NCBI GenBank assembly: GCA_020722815.1
Contig: DYKB01000002.1
Coordinates: forward strand, 62,001-126,000
DNA from: Caldithrix sp.
Lineage (GTDB): Bacteria; Zhuqueibacterota; Zhuqueibacteria; Thermofontimicrobiales; Sulfurfontimicrobiaceae
Reading direction: 5' to 3'
DNA length: 64,000 nucleotides
Below are positions 17,479 through 27,622 of this stretch, one piece after another. The translations under genes were made by a program, and so were the position numbers. Each line of letters begins with the position of its first letter. Position 1 is the first letter of the stretch. The notes below the pieces were generated by a model, which saw only the letters and a list, made by a program, of their open reading frames with translations, searched no databases and was not told the DNA's origin.

Positions 17479-18906
17479 TTAAATTTCTCCAATCTTCTTT
17501 ATCCTCATAAAATTAGTACTCCCCTGCAACGGAACGGTTCCACTCAAAATGACCACTAAATCGGATGGATTGACAAAATTTCCAGTTAATAACTTTTCTT
17601 CAGCCAATGAAATTAACTTGACCAGATTTTCTTCAAACGGAACATGAAATGCCCGAATATTCCAGGCGAGGGCTAATTGCGAGACAATATGGGCATCCGG
17701 TGAGAAAGCATAAATCGGGGCTTGTGGGCGTATTTTCGAAAGATACCAGGCTGTTTCACCAGATATTGTAAAAACCAGAATCGGAATATAATTCAAATCC
17801 TGACTGGCCCAGGCCGCGGCTTCACACATTGCATGCGCCGGTAAATGGGGCTCCAGCTTCAGATTTCGCATTTCGCGCGGGAAATAAGAACTCGTTTCGG
17901 CCACTTCAATTATCCGACGCATGGTTGCAACCGTCTGGACGGGATAGCGACCAGCAGCAGTTTCGCCAGATAGCATCACGGTATCAGTCCCATCCAGAAT
18001 AGCATTGGCGACATCGGTGGCTTCTGCACGGGTAGGGAAGGGCTTTTCAATCATCGATTCGAGCATCTGCGTGGCCACGATGACAGATTTCCCCTGTTGA
18101 TTGGCCGTTTGAATAAGATTTTTCTGAATAATGGGGACATCCTGAAGCGGAACTTCAACACCTAAATCACCGCGTGCCACCATGATCCCGTCACATTTTT
18201 TCAAAATCGCATCAATTTGCAGGGCAGCTTCCGGCTTTTCGATCTTCGCAATGATTCGGATCTTTCGCGGATTCGGCGCAATAAGTTGCTGAAGTTCATC
18301 CAAATCCGATGGTTGACGCACGAATGAAAGGGCAATAAAATGAAAATTTTCCTGTAGAATAAAAGCAATATCCTCGCGATCCTTTTCGGTGATGGCAGAG
18401 ATACGTAATCTGGCGTCAGGAAAATTGACCCCCTTTCGCGAGGAATAACTCCCTGAATTTAATATTTCACACTCCAGAAAGTCTTTTCCAACTGGTTTTG
18501 CAATAACTTTCAAACTGACCGCACCATCATTTAACAGGAAAATATTTCCAACCGCCAGATCAGCTAATAGATGTGGATAGCTAATTGAAATCATTTCCGA
18601 AGTACACAACATGGGATTAGGAGTTATTTTGATTTTTTGCCCGGCTTCCAGAAAAACCGGGGCATCGTTCAGGGTTTTGCCCGTTCGAATCTTTGGTCCC
18701 TGTAAATCAGCCAGAATGGCTGGCTGATAGCCAATTCGTTCGGCCGCAGTCTCAATTAATTGAATTGTATTGTGGTGGGTCTCATGATCACCATGTGAAA
18801 AATTCAGTCGAAATACATTTACCCCATTCCGGATGAGTGATTCAATTATCTCCAGACGTTGCGAAGCCGGCCCCAGGGTGGCCATAATTTTGGATTTCTT
18901 GCGCAA
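17479..18906 (-). CDS. pyk: Pyruvate kinase
   Basis: 475 residues, the normal length for the short (no extra PEP-utiliser domain) type. N-terminal KIMATLGPAS and NVFRLNFSHGDH; substrate and metal site KIEKPEA (Lys), GIMVARGDLGVEV and ATQMLESMIEKPFPTRAEATDVANAILDG-type block; C-terminal allosteric domain from about 345 with VFTISGETAWYLSKIRP. Converts phosphoenolpyruvate and ADP to pyruvate and ATP in glycolysis. Start is TTG at 18906 because it gives the expected RKKSKIMATLGP opening; AAAGGA lies upstream. Sole glycolytic gene here. Confidence 0.96.
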   Translation of the reverse strand: MRKKSKIMATLGPASQRLEIIESLIRNGVNVFRLNFSHGDHETHHNTIQLIETAAERIGYQPAILADLQGPKIRTGKTLNDAPVFLEAGQKIKITPNPMLCTSEMISISYPHLLADLAVGNIFLLNDGAVSLKVIAKPVGKDFLECEILNSGSYSSRKGVNFPDARLRISAITEKDREDIAFILQENFHFIALSFVRQPSDLDELQQLIAPNPRKIRIIAKIEKPEAALQIDAILKKCDGIMVARGDLGVEVPLQDVPIIQKNLIQTANQQGKSVIVATQMLESMIEKPFPTRAEATDVANAILDGTDTVMLSGETAAGRYPVQTVATMRRIIEVAETSSYFPREMRNLKLEPHLPAHAMCEAAAWASQDLNYIPILVFTISGETAWYLSKIRPQAPIYAFSPDAHIVSQLALAWNIRAFHVPFEENLVKLISLAEEKLLTGNFVNPSDLVVILSGTVPLQGSTNFMRIKKIGEI

Positions 18907-19140
18907 TTGTTTTATTTATCCTTTCAAATAATGAGCTAATTCTAAAAAAGTTGTTTATGTCAGTAATATTCAGCACGTGAGTTTCCATTATCATCTCAGG
19001 CTATATCCAGCCATGCCTGTTCGTTTGCTAACGGGTTATCAGGCATCCATCGCTTTTTAAAAATGGGTTTCCGCCAAAAACATGCGGGAATGACTCAATG
19101 CGCGATTCAGATTGATTGGTATTTATTCTATTGAGTTCTT

Positions 19141-19300
19141 GCTACCGTACACTTTTTGATTTTGCCAGATCTGACCCCTCACCCTAACCCTCTCCCCCAA
19201 GAGGAGAGGGAATAGCTACGCCTCTCCACTTGGGAGAAGGTTGGGGTGAGGGTTACAAGTGTGGTTTAAAGAGGAATCATGAAAAAGTGTACGATAGTGA
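19141..19300. repeat. Family B palindromic repeat, copy 2
   Basis: GCTACCGTACACTTTTTGATTTTGCC on the left side mirrored by GAAAAAGTGTACGATAGTG on the right; centre CCCTCACCCTAACCCTCTCCC. Lies in the gene-free interval 18907-19564, together with a GGGTTTCCGCC / CATGCGGGAA hairpin near 19065-19095. Confidence 0.8.
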
Positions 19301-19399
19301 AATTGAGTTAATGAATCCCAGACTCCGGAATAAAAAAAAGTATCCGCGCAAAATGTGTTGGTAGATTAAAAATTAGTTTTTCAAATATGTTGATTTTTA

Positions 19400-19468
19400 A
19401 GCATAGCGCATGGAGCAGCGGGCATCGCAATATTGGTTTTCGCTATGCGCCATGCTCTATGCGCTTTG
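19400..19468. repeat. Family F repeat, copy 2
   Basis: AGCATAGCGCATGGAGC and its mirror GCCATGCTCTATGCGC around a short centre; sits 97 bases past the end of the DUF2252 gene on the minus strand and may terminate it. Confidence 0.6.
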
Positions 19469-19564
19469 TATCTTAAATTACCCTCCTTTTTTGAGCGGAT
19501 ATAAAAAAACATACTGAACGCGATTGGATTTTTATTCTCAAATCCGGAATCATTTTCAATTTCA

Positions 19565-20782
19565 TTATTTCGCGTTTCGAAATTGATTCCAGGCATCAAA
19601 ATACATTTTGGCATATTGAGTCGAAGCTGTTTTTATTTCAACCTGATGCTTTTTTAAAGTCTGAAGCAACTCCTGGCGCAATAGATCATCATGAGGGGAT
19701 GCAATGAATTTAACATGCCCTTTTCCCAGTTGAATGCCAGCTTCGAAGACGACCCCTTTCATATCATTTACAGATTTGAATGATTGGGTGACTTTTAACT
19801 CCTTATAAAGCCTTCCCCAGGCGTGAACCCAGAAATATTTATCACGGAATTTAAAATAGCCCAGATGCGTAAATGGTTTATCCGCAATTCGTGATTCAGC
19901 CATGAGAATTCGCAAGGGATTGAATACGGGTTGCTGCTGAATGCAATCAATCCCTGCTAAATCTTTCACCTCCTTTAACTCAAGTATGACATCATCGTTC
20001 AATTCTGTCGATTTTCCCGTTACCTGCATTAAATATTTTTGATCCCGCGCGCTTCCAACGCCCATTTGCGATGCGCCGCACTTGACAATATTAAAATATG
20101 TTGGCGGTAGATTGGTGTTTTTTTGAAATTGATAGTGAAAATAGTCTTGCATCGCCTGAATAAGTGAATCTTGTTCCGCGGCGCGAATCGGTAACATTAA
20201 TTGATGAATCCCGTTGAAATATGATTCAGGTTCAAATTTAAATTCACTTCGGATGGATTTTACGATTGGAAGCTCCGTCCGATTCAAATTCTCATGATCA
20301 AGTGCAACCGCATAGCCTTTTAAAAAGATTTGAATCAGGCTGTCAGCATCGGCTTCCCAATGCAGCATTTGGCAGGTCAGGCGAATGGAAACCGCAAAGC
20401 GCATCCAATCGATTATGGGTGGTCCGGTTGCCGCATCATCAAAATCAGTTAAGCCGCATCCGGAATCAGTGACAGCATACTGCTCCAGATGGGCATCACC
20501 ATGTAAATTGACCCAGGGAATTTGCTGTAGCGCTTCGGCAAAATTTTTACAAACAGCTTGTGAAAATTGATGATTAACATAACGAAAGTAATGATAAACA
20601 TTTGACCGCAGCTTTTCTTTTATTGCTGGATTTTGTATAAATTCTTGCCTGGCTGGACTCAGATAAAATGGATTTTCCACAAAAACATTTGATTGGTCTT
20701 GTTTCACAAATTTCTGAGTCGAACAACCAGAAAATAGTCCAAAATAACAAAGCAATGTAATGATAAATACTTTATTCAACAT
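19565..20782 (-). CDS. DUF2252-family lipoprotein
   Basis: 405 residues. Signal peptide with lipobox (GLFSG-C20). The body matches DUF2252: WVNLHGDAHLEQY near 95 and GLTDFDDAATGPPIIDWMRFAVS near 113-135, motifs that resemble the HGD...DxD loops of aminoglycoside-phosphotransferase/protein-kinase folds. No function is established that I can name. A lipoprotein version would lie in the periplasm, where ATP is absent, so a kinase reaction there is doubtful. RBS GAGGGG precedes ATG 20782. It follows the broken esterase gene by 16 bases and may share its transcript. Confidence 0.8.
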   Translation of the reverse strand: MLNKVFIITLLCYFGLFSGCSTQKFVKQDQSNVFVENPFYLSPARQEFIQNPAIKEKLRSNVYHYFRYVNHQFSQAVCKNFAEALQQIPWVNLHGDAHLEQYAVTDSGCGLTDFDDAATGPPIIDWMRFAVSIRLTCQMLHWEADADSLIQIFLKGYAVALDHENLNRTELPIVKSIRSEFKFEPESYFNGIHQLMLPIRAAEQDSLIQAMQDYFHYQFQKNTNLPPTYFNIVKCGASQMGVGSARDQKYLMQVTGKSTELNDDVILELKEVKDLAGIDCIQQQPVFNPLRILMAESRIADKPFTHLGYFKFRDKYFWVHAWGRLYKELKVTQSFKSVNDMKGVVFEAGIQLGKGHVKFIASPHDDLLRQELLQTLKKHQVEIKTASTQYAKMYFDAWNQFRNAK

Positions 20783-20798
20783 GTTCCCCTCGCCTTTT

Positions 20799-22252
20799 TT
20801 AATCCAATAAAATCATTTTACGTGTTAAAACTTCTTGTTTCGTCTTTAATTGATAAAAATAGATACCACTTGCCACATGTCGCGATTGATAATCTGTCCC
20901 CTCCCAGAACGCGACATGATTTCCCGCCAATTTATCATCATCGACAACTTTTTGTACCAGACGACCCGAAAGATCGTAAACTGATAATTCGACTTTCATC
21001 GCATCCAAAAGTTGATATTCAATGCGCGTATGAGGATTAAAAGGATTCGGAAAATTCTGATTTAAATGAGAATTTAATTCTGGCTTTCTGGTATCATTGA
21101 TTTTCATGGGACTGGCTGAAAAAAAAATGTCAGGGCATCGTCGAGATGTGCCCGCCAGTTTCCCCAGCTATGCCCTTCATGAAATGCCAGGTAATGATAG
21201 GGATAGCCTTTTGCAGCGATTATCTTTTCAAAATCCCTTACCATGGGCACTAAAAGTGGAATATCGTAAGTACCAATATCTAAATAAATCCTCAAATTTT
21301 TCTTCGTCTCATTTTCAAAACGAGTGAAAATTGATGGTTGAACATAACTCGATTGCGCGGCGATATTGCCAAATTGTTCCGGATGGTTTAATCCCAGCCA
21401 TAGCGCAATATTTCCACCGTTTGAAGCCCCTAAAGTAGCTCGAAAATCAGGGTTGCGGTGGGTACGATAATTTTGGTCCACCCAGGGCATCAGTTCAGAG
21501 ACAATAAAAGCGGTAAACTTCATTTGCAAGCCGCCGGCGTATTCTTCGGTGCGTTTAACCGGGGGCACAAATATAGCAATCACTGGCATTATTTTTTGAT
21601 CCGCTATCAAATTATCCAGTACATTTTGCGCACTGGCTAACGGCAAATATTCCAGGCCGTCATGAAAAAGAATCAAGCCCAAACTATCGGTATTCGTTTC
21701 ATACCCCGGTGGGGTATAAATCCGAATGGTTCGCGAATTGCCCAATTGCGCACTTTGAAAGGTCGTCGTGAGGACTTTTCCAGGCGGAATTTCCGGACGA
21801 TTTTCTATTTCCGGTGGCATCACATAGTCCGGCATACGTAATTCAGAATTTGGACCATATCCACCAGAAACTTTGTGCGGATTGAGCGGATCCAGAATCC
21901 AGGTACTTCCATTAATAATGAACTTATAATCCAGCCGGGCGTCGCGCTCAAATATTTTTGTCAAGTACCATAGATTTGTCCCATAAATTTTGGAGAGAGA
22001 ATTCGCCTCCGGATTTCAGTTGTTAAAATCACTGTCAACAGTTACCTTCCGGGCATTTTGCTTCAAAATAAAATGCGCCAGCGTATCTTCGAGAAAAGGA
22101 AAGGCTGGTACCGCCTTTAAAAAACTATCGGCCAACGAGGCTTTCAATCCTTCCGGTGCCGAATTGATGCGTGACAAAAATTTCGGGAATGATTGGGCTG
22201 AAATAATTTGTACTGATATCAAAATCAATACGACAATGAGATATTTTTTCAT
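20799..22252 (-). pseudogene. Secreted esterase (enterochelin-esterase-like) with T9SS domain; nonsense codon and frameshift
   Basis: Three open pieces form one gene. 22252-22019: signal peptide and start of a glycogen-binding-like beta domain. TGA at 22018-22016 sits where this fold has Trp (DFN-x-W-NP); the same frame continues NPEANSLSKIYGTNLWY. 21964-21104: esterase core with HDG near 70 and the nucleophile elbow LGASNGG; an Asp and the late HEGHSWGNW histidine complete a triad. Near 21119-21127 a run of nine A (T on the coding strand) precedes the stop; one extra base would join FFFSASP to the sorting domain at 21107-20799 (NFPNPFNPHTRIEYQL). As read, the esterase lacks both a signal peptide and a sorting domain. 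Confidence 0.85.
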
Positions 22253-22267
22253 GAGGCCTCAGGTTTT

Positions 22268-22485
22268 ATGATGACTGAAATTCTAAAATGAAATTTTTTC
22301 TCCGGTGTGACCATTTCCGGCAGGATAATGAATCCCTCGGTATCTCCCAGTTTTCAAAAAGCAAAAACGGGGAAGAGAACCAGGATTCCTCTCCCCTAAA
22401 TTCCGTTTTTTGGAATTTTAGGGATGCAAAAGGGGGGCCTATGGAATCAGAACACTAATCAACTTTAGAATTTCTGGTTATAAAT
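22268..22485. repeat. Family A repeat, copy 2
   Basis: CTGAAATTCTAAAATGAAAT at one end, TTTAGAATTTCTGGTTAT at the other; inside, GTATCTCCCAGTTTTCAAAAAGC and the short hairpin AAATTCCGTTTTTTGGAATTT. Lies between two co-directional minus-strand genes. Confidence 0.75.
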
Positions 22486-22509
22486 AAAGAACTTATTAAA
22501 TTTATCGGC

Positions 22510-23424
22510 TTAGAAATTAAAAACGAAATCCAGATAGGGAATACCTGGGAAAATGGCATCCTGATTCAGGATATTCACCAGCGCTAAATCGACACTCAGC
22601 TTTTCATTAAAAAAACGCACGCCATAGGAAATAAGCGGATCAATTTCACCCGGAATAAGCCAATTTTCAGTTACCAGCGCCAGCCTTCTGCTAATTCGAT
22701 GTTCACCACCGAGCATGATCATCGGTTTTTTTGAAAATTCGCCTTCAACAAAACCAAAGCCAAATCCTGCAGTGAAGTTGGAATTTGTCGAGCCAAAGGT
22801 GGTAACACCATAGATGATACCTATCAGTGGATTTGGATTATTTTTATCCTTACCTTCATCATCCATTTCAGGAATACGAATGACTAATGCGCCAGCCGCA
22901 AGGTTAAAAGATTCAGAGCGTTTAAGGCCGATTTTGGGAGTCAAGTAAAACATCTGTTTATCAATTCCCAACCCCGGGAAAATGGACATTCCGCCGCCAA
23001 TGGTAAATTTATCCGTTAAACCATACGCAAAACCTGGAAAGAAGATATAATAGTCAGAAAAATACCCCTCGCCCTTCTTCAGTTGCCGGCCTGTTGGCGC
23101 AAAATAAAGCCGGGTGGCATTGGGATTGGGAAACCAGTATTGACCCGCGGTAAAAGCGTCTTTTTTGATATTTTCAATGCCATCAATAATGGATACCGGT
23201 AGTTTCAGGGCACCAAATTCTGTTAAATAGTGAACCGTATCATTTTTTACCGAGGTAATTGTGCCAATTATTTTATCACCTCTGGAAGTCGAAATGATTT
23301 GAAGTTCTGTAGCTGCCGGTACAACAAGCTTCGATCTCAAATCTTTATCAGCAGCAATTAGAAAAGAAGCAATAAAGAGAAAACAGAACGACACAACACC
23401 CAAATGGAGAAATTTTGAGCTCAT
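22510..23424 (-). CDS. Probable outer-membrane beta-barrel protein, function unknown
   Basis: 304 residues. Signal peptide 1-24 (hydrophobic, ends LIAA-D). Residues 40-90 form a small SH3-like beta domain (IISTSRGDKIIGTITSVKND). From about 100 onward short alternating strands with aromatic ends repeat (YFSDYYIFFPGFAYGL, FTIGGGMSIFP, MFYLTPKIGL, LAAGALVIRIP), ending in a C-terminal Phe (YLDFVFNF), as in bacterial outer-membrane barrels. AAGGAG precedes the ATG. I do not recognise the family. Possibly regulated on its own, since it is flanked by repeats. Confidence 0.65.
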   Translation of the reverse strand: MSSKFLHLGVVSFCFLFIASFLIAADKDLRSKLVVPAATELQIISTSRGDKIIGTITSVKNDTVHYLTEFGALKLPVSIIDGIENIKKDAFTAGQYWFPNPNATRLYFAPTGRQLKKGEGYFSDYYIFFPGFAYGLTDKFTIGGGMSIFPGLGIDKQMFYLTPKIGLKRSESFNLAAGALVIRIPEMDDEGKDKNNPNPLIGIIYGVTTFGSTNSNFTAGFGFGFVEGEFSKKPMIMLGGEHRISRRLALVTENWLIPGEIDPLISYGVRFFNEKLSVDLALVNILNQDAIFPGIPYLDFVFNF

Positions 23425-23670
23425 TTTAAGCTCCTTTCGTCATCATATTGACCCCTCAAAGGACCAATGATAACTTGTTCTTCAATGAGAATAGCGATCG
23501 GGATTATTAATGGTCCTCGAATTGTATTTTGAGTCGCCCCATCAAGTTAATTTCGTCTGTTTATTGAACAAAGTGAATATACCATTCAATCGGGAAATTC
23601 CTGTCGAATACATATTATAAATAAATTGGTTAATATTCAAGCAGAATTTTTATGATTTTAATAATTTGTC

Positions 23671-23875
23671 CATGTCCGAAAAAGTTACCGTCTTGTCATT
23701 ACATACAGCGTTTCTTTCAACAAAAGCTCAGGACAAGTTTTCTGCCAATGCAATCGCTGCTGTTTTATAATGAGGTGATTGCAAGCCTAAAAAACAGGCG
23801 TCAGCAAAACTTGTCCTGAACACAGTCGAAAGAAACGCTTCGCAATGACAGTCTTTTGGTATTTTCGGACAGACT
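23671..23875. repeat. Family C repeat, copy 4 (long form)
   Basis: Ends TGTCCGAAAAAGTTACC and TTTTCGGACAGACT with GTCTTGTCATT / AATGACAGTC arms as in the other copies, but a longer, different centre (AGCTCAGGACAAG and CTTGTCCTGAAC arms), 205 bp in all. The gap 23425-23945 shows no gene. Confidence 0.7.
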
Positions 23876-23945
23876 CAAATTAACTTGATAGAGATAAGGA
23901 TGAAAAAGGAAAATAGTGGCAGGGGCGCAAAATTCCTGTCAGCGT

Positions 23946-25097
23946 TCATTTTATCAATCGTTGAAAAATACGTCCAAGCATTGGTCTTTCGAGGGTAATA
24001 GCGTTTTCAGGACAGACTTCCTGGCAGCAATAGCAGCGGATACAGGTAGTGTAATTATGGATTGGTGGGCGATTTTTATCACCATTTAAAAAATCAACAG
24101 CCTTCGGCGTGGTAGGGCAGACCTTGACACAGGAACCGCACTTTGTACAGCGGCTTTCCTGAATAACGGGTTTTGCCAATACCTGGTTTTTAAAAATTTT
24201 TGAGATGCGCTGATGTTTTGTCGACAAACTGCCCCGTTCAACCTTAAAATCGGGTTGATAAAAAGCTTCAATCGAATCGCCAACCAGTTTTATCTGTTCG
24301 AAATTTGAATTACCCAATCCAAATATTGTGCCCCATTTATTGGTCGGGACCGTGTCAGCAGGGACTTCGAAAAGTTCGCAGGCGACTGTATCCATTGCGA
24401 CGGGATCACTTGAAATGAGAAGAACCGACATTTGCACCGGATCGCCATTCCCCGGGCCATTTCCTTCCATGGCGATAATCGCATCCATAATATAAAGCCG
24501 GGGCTTCAAACATAAAGTTAAATCAACCAGCATTTGGGAAAAGTGATCGGCATCGGGAAATTTGATATGATACTCGGATTTAGTCAGGCCGGGAATACAG
24601 CCAAATTGATTTTTCACCGCGCCTGTCATTCGCGTGAGACCATGGGTTTTTAATTTCGGGAGGGAGATCAATCCGTCAGCGCTTCGCACACCTTTTGCGA
24701 TTGGAAAATGTTTTACCAGATTTCCGGCTGGAAATGAGGTGAGGATACTGTTTTCAAAATCATCAAATTTAAGATGTAATTTTTCGGCGACAGCGGCAAG
24801 ACCAGCCCGATGTGCAACGGTCAATGGATTTCCAAAGGCGGGAGAATCGCCATAGGTTATTTTTAAACCAAAATCCAGTCCCAATTCAGCGGCAGCTTTA
24901 AAAACAGCCGGATGTGTGGTTACTGCCTTTTCCACCGGCCGGCCTGAAAGTAAATTCGGCTTCAGGAGGATTGATTCACCAGACTGAAAAAAATGACGCA
25001 TTCCGCCCAGTAAAGAAATCCCGCGTTCGATAGCTGATTTGACGTTATCCGGTTCGTAATTTTCACAATGAATCAGAGCGACAGTTGAAGGTGGCAA
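23946..25097 (-). CDS. DUF362 protein with two 4Fe-4S ferredoxin clusters
   Basis: 383 residues. The DUF362 domain spans about 35-245 (ILLKPNLLSGRP, TYGDSPAFG, ISLPKLKTHGLTRMTGAVKNQFG). The C-terminal part (about 315-375) has two CxxCxxCxxxC motifs: CTKCGSCVKVC and CIRCYCCQEVC, i.e. bacterial 2x[4Fe-4S] ferredoxin. The second has an additional Cys in place of the usual residue between ligands. Family members are iron-sulfur proteins of unknown exact reaction; electron transfer is likely. The start is TTG at 25097 with AGGAG eight bases upstream. It is the only gene between two repeats. Confidence 0.9.
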   Translation of the reverse strand: MPPSTVALIHCENYEPDNVKSAIERGISLLGGMRHFFQSGESILLKPNLLSGRPVEKAVTTHPAVFKAAAELGLDFGLKITYGDSPAFGNPLTVAHRAGLAAVAEKLHLKFDDFENSILTSFPAGNLVKHFPIAKGVRSADGLISLPKLKTHGLTRMTGAVKNQFGCIPGLTKSEYHIKFPDADHFSQMLVDLTLCLKPRLYIMDAIIAMEGNGPGNGDPVQMSVLLISSDPVAMDTVACELFEVPADTVPTNKWGTIFGLGNSNFEQIKLVGDSIEAFYQPDFKVERGSLSTKHQRISKIFKNQVLAKPVIQESRCTKCGSCVKVCPTTPKAVDFLNGDKNRPPIHNYTTCIRCYCCQEVCPENAITLERPMLGRIFQRLIK

Positions 25098-25223
25098 GAT
25101 GTTTTCTCCTGATTAATGGATGTGAAACTTTTTGAGTAAAAAGTGAGGGGGGCGTGATGCATGAAGGGAAATCTAGAAAAATGAAATCAACTGGTTATAA
25201 AAAGCTATTCCCCAATCCTGTAA

Positions 25224-25271
25224 ATCACGTATTCCGCATCACGGATTACGCATTACGCATCACGAATCACG
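25224..25271. repeat. Family E repeat (ACGTAATGCGTGAT-type)
   Basis: CACGTATTCCGCATCACGGATTACGCATTACGCATCACG-type alternation; a mix of direct and inverted copies of GCATTACGC/GCGTAATGC words. Found at the 3' ends of the E1, sulfatase, serS-upstream and GNAT genes in this window. Confidence 0.6.
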
Positions 25272-25313
25272 CCCCCACCCGAACAAAAATACTACCTGAA
25301 AAGCACCATTTTC

Positions 25314-27596
25314 TCAACTTTTCTTTAATAAATTCAGTACCGAATCCACAATTCGCTGCACTGATGGAATATTATCATTTTCCAGCGGGGCGGCCATTGG
25401 CGGTGGTACCGCTCGCGCACAGATAATTTCAACCGGTTTGTGAAGCAAGGCGAACGCCTGACGTTGAACTTGAAAAGCGACATGTTCAGCAAAACTACAG
25501 GTCTGCGGGGATTGCACCACGACCGCACAGCGTCCTGTTCGTTTGACTGACTGAAGAATCGTTTCCTCATCCAGCGGAACCAGCGTGCGTAAATCAATGA
25601 CTTCGGCCTGGATACCTTCTTTTTCAGCCAATACTTCAGCCGCCTGAAGCGTATTTTTCATTAAATTGGAATAACTCACCAAGGTAATGTCTTTTCCAGC
25701 ACGTGCGAAAGAGGCACTTCCCATCGGCAACAGATATTCCTCTTCGGGAACTTCTCCCAGATCGGCATAAAGCATTTGATGCTCGATGAAAACGACCGGA
25801 TTATCATCGCGTATTGCCGTTTTTAACAAGCCTTTCACATCATACGCTGTGGATGGGGCGACAACTTTCAATCCCGGAAAATGGGCGATAATTGCCTCCA
25901 GGCTTTGGGAGTGTTGTCCGGCATAACCTTTTCCACCACCAATCGTGGTTCGTAATACCATGGGAATTTTGGCTTTACCACCAAACATATAACGCGCTTT
26001 TGCGACCTGATTTCCCAGTTGATCCAGTGTCAAGGGGATGAAATCGATGTACATGATTTCAGCTACCGGGCGTAAACCCGCCATCGCCGCACCACAGGCA
26101 GTACCGACGATGGCCGCTTCTGAAATTGGTGCATTAAAAACGCGTTGTCGGCCAAAGGTTTCCATTAATCCCATGGTCACACCGAAAGCGCCACCGTAGT
26201 CCGCCACATCTTCACCATAAAGCACCACGCGCTTATCACGAACCATCTCTTCAGCCAGCGCCTCCCAGACAGCGTGACGATACAGAATTTGACCTTCCTT
26301 CATTCGTTTGATCTGTCGAACCGGTTTTAAAAGCTGAATGGTTTTCCATTTTTCTTCAACGTTATCGGAAGAAGTTTCCGCGAAGAGTCCTTCATAAATT
26401 TGTTCAGGAATTGGATCCGCGGCTAATGCAGCCTGGGTCGTAATTTCCGCGATCATTTTACGAATTTTTTCTTCAAAAGCCTGGATTTGGGTTTCGGAAA
26501 GTACATTCGCCTCGACAAGCTGATTTTTGAAATTGATAATGGCATCTTTGGCTTGCCAGGCTTCTTCTTCCGCTTTGCTCCGATAAGAAGTCCGTTTATC
26601 GCTGAGTGAGTGCCCCATATAACGATAGGTCATACATTCAAGTAAAACCGGCCCTTCACCGGCGCGACATTTTTCCGCTCCCCGTTGAACTGCATCATAA
26701 ACCGCCATTGCGTCCATACCGTTTACGACTTCCGCATGCATATTATCCTGGCGATAACCCGCGCCGCGTTGGGCGAGATAATACACATCAGTGACTTCAT
26801 TACATTGCTGACCGGTCATGCCATATTGATTATTTTCAATCAGAAAAATAACGGGTAAACCCTTACCAAATTGCGCCTGAACAGCGAAATTCATGGCTTC
26901 ATGCGCAATGCCATTATTCGTTGCACCATCTCCAACGAGACAGACGACAATATCACCGGTTTCGAGAAGATGCTGCGCCAGCGCCGCACCCGTCGCAATT
27001 GCATAACTTCCCCCCACGATAGCGTTGGCGCCCAAATGCCGGGCATTGAAATCGGCAATGTGCATCCCGCCGCCGCGACCGTGGCAATAGCCATCTTCTT
27101 TACCGAGCAATTCGCACATGGTTTTATAAAGATGGTGTTTCATCGTTCGTTCGAGTAATTCCTCATCCGGCAGCTGGCTTAAATCATCTTTTGTCTCGAG
27201 AAAAGCAATCTGTTCGGCACGTGTCATAGCGAAGATGCGATAGGCACCTTTGGCCAGTGAATGACCGTGTCCCCGATGCGTGGAGGTGATATAATCTGAC
27301 CATTTAATTGCGGACATCACGCCGCTCGCCACTGCTTCCTGGCCGATGGAAAGATGCGTGGCACCAATAAAATTAAAATTTTCAAAGGGAACGAATTTGC
27401 CCTGTTTTAAATCGATAATCATCTCCTCGAAAAAGCGATTGATCAACATCACCTGGAATATTTGAAGGGCATCTTTGGTAGTTAATCGCTGCTGTTCAAT
27501 TTCTGATTTTAAATTTCCCTGAAATTGATAAAGCGGAATTGGTTGAAAAGTTATTTGACCGGGTTTAAAATCCGGTAAAACATCATATTCTTTCAT
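25314..27596 (-). CDS. Fused E1 alpha-beta subunit of a 2-oxo acid dehydrogenase (pyruvate/branched-chain/acetoin type)
   Basis: 760 residues. About 40-400 is the alpha part with the thiamine-diphosphate motif GDG (222-224) ... N228; HRGHGHSLAKG and GRGGGMHI lie before it. About 430-755 is the beta part (YGEDVADYGGAFGVTMGL, EAAIVGTACGAAMAGLRPVAEIMYIDF). The two are normally separate genes; fused forms exist in FCB bacteria. It decarboxylates a 2-oxo acid and passes the acyl group to a lipoyl E2, but no E2 or E3 gene is in the window. AGGAGACAGA precedes the ATG. The cupin isomerase gene ends 26 bases upstream on the same strand, so they are probably co-transcribed. Confidence 0.93.
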   Translation of the reverse strand: MKEYDVLPDFKPGQITFQPIPLYQFQGNLKSEIEQQRLTTKDALQIFQVMLINRFFEEMIIDLKQGKFVPFENFNFIGATHLSIGQEAVASGVMSAIKWSDYITSTHRGHGHSLAKGAYRIFAMTRAEQIAFLETKDDLSQLPDEELLERTMKHHLYKTMCELLGKEDGYCHGRGGGMHIADFNARHLGANAIVGGSYAIATGAALAQHLLETGDIVVCLVGDGATNNGIAHEAMNFAVQAQFGKGLPVIFLIENNQYGMTGQQCNEVTDVYYLAQRGAGYRQDNMHAEVVNGMDAMAVYDAVQRGAEKCRAGEGPVLLECMTYRYMGHSLSDKRTSYRSKAEEEAWQAKDAIINFKNQLVEANVLSETQIQAFEEKIRKMIAEITTQAALAADPIPEQIYEGLFAETSSDNVEEKWKTIQLLKPVRQIKRMKEGQILYRHAVWEALAEEMVRDKRVVLYGEDVADYGGAFGVTMGLMETFGRQRVFNAPISEAAIVGTACGAAMAGLRPVAEIMYIDFIPLTLDQLGNQVAKARYMFGGKAKIPMVLRTTIGGGKGYAGQHSQSLEAIIAHFPGLKVVAPSTAYDVKGLLKTAIRDDNPVVFIEHQMLYADLGEVPEEEYLLPMGSASFARAGKDITLVSYSNLMKNTLQAAEVLAEKEGIQAEVIDLRTLVPLDEETILQSVKRTGRCAVVVQSPQTCSFAEHVAFQVQRQAFALLHKPVEIICARAVPPPMAAPLENDNIPSVQRIVDSVLNLLKKS

Positions 27597-27622
27597 TCTG
27601 TCTCCTGCTCCGTTGTAATCAA

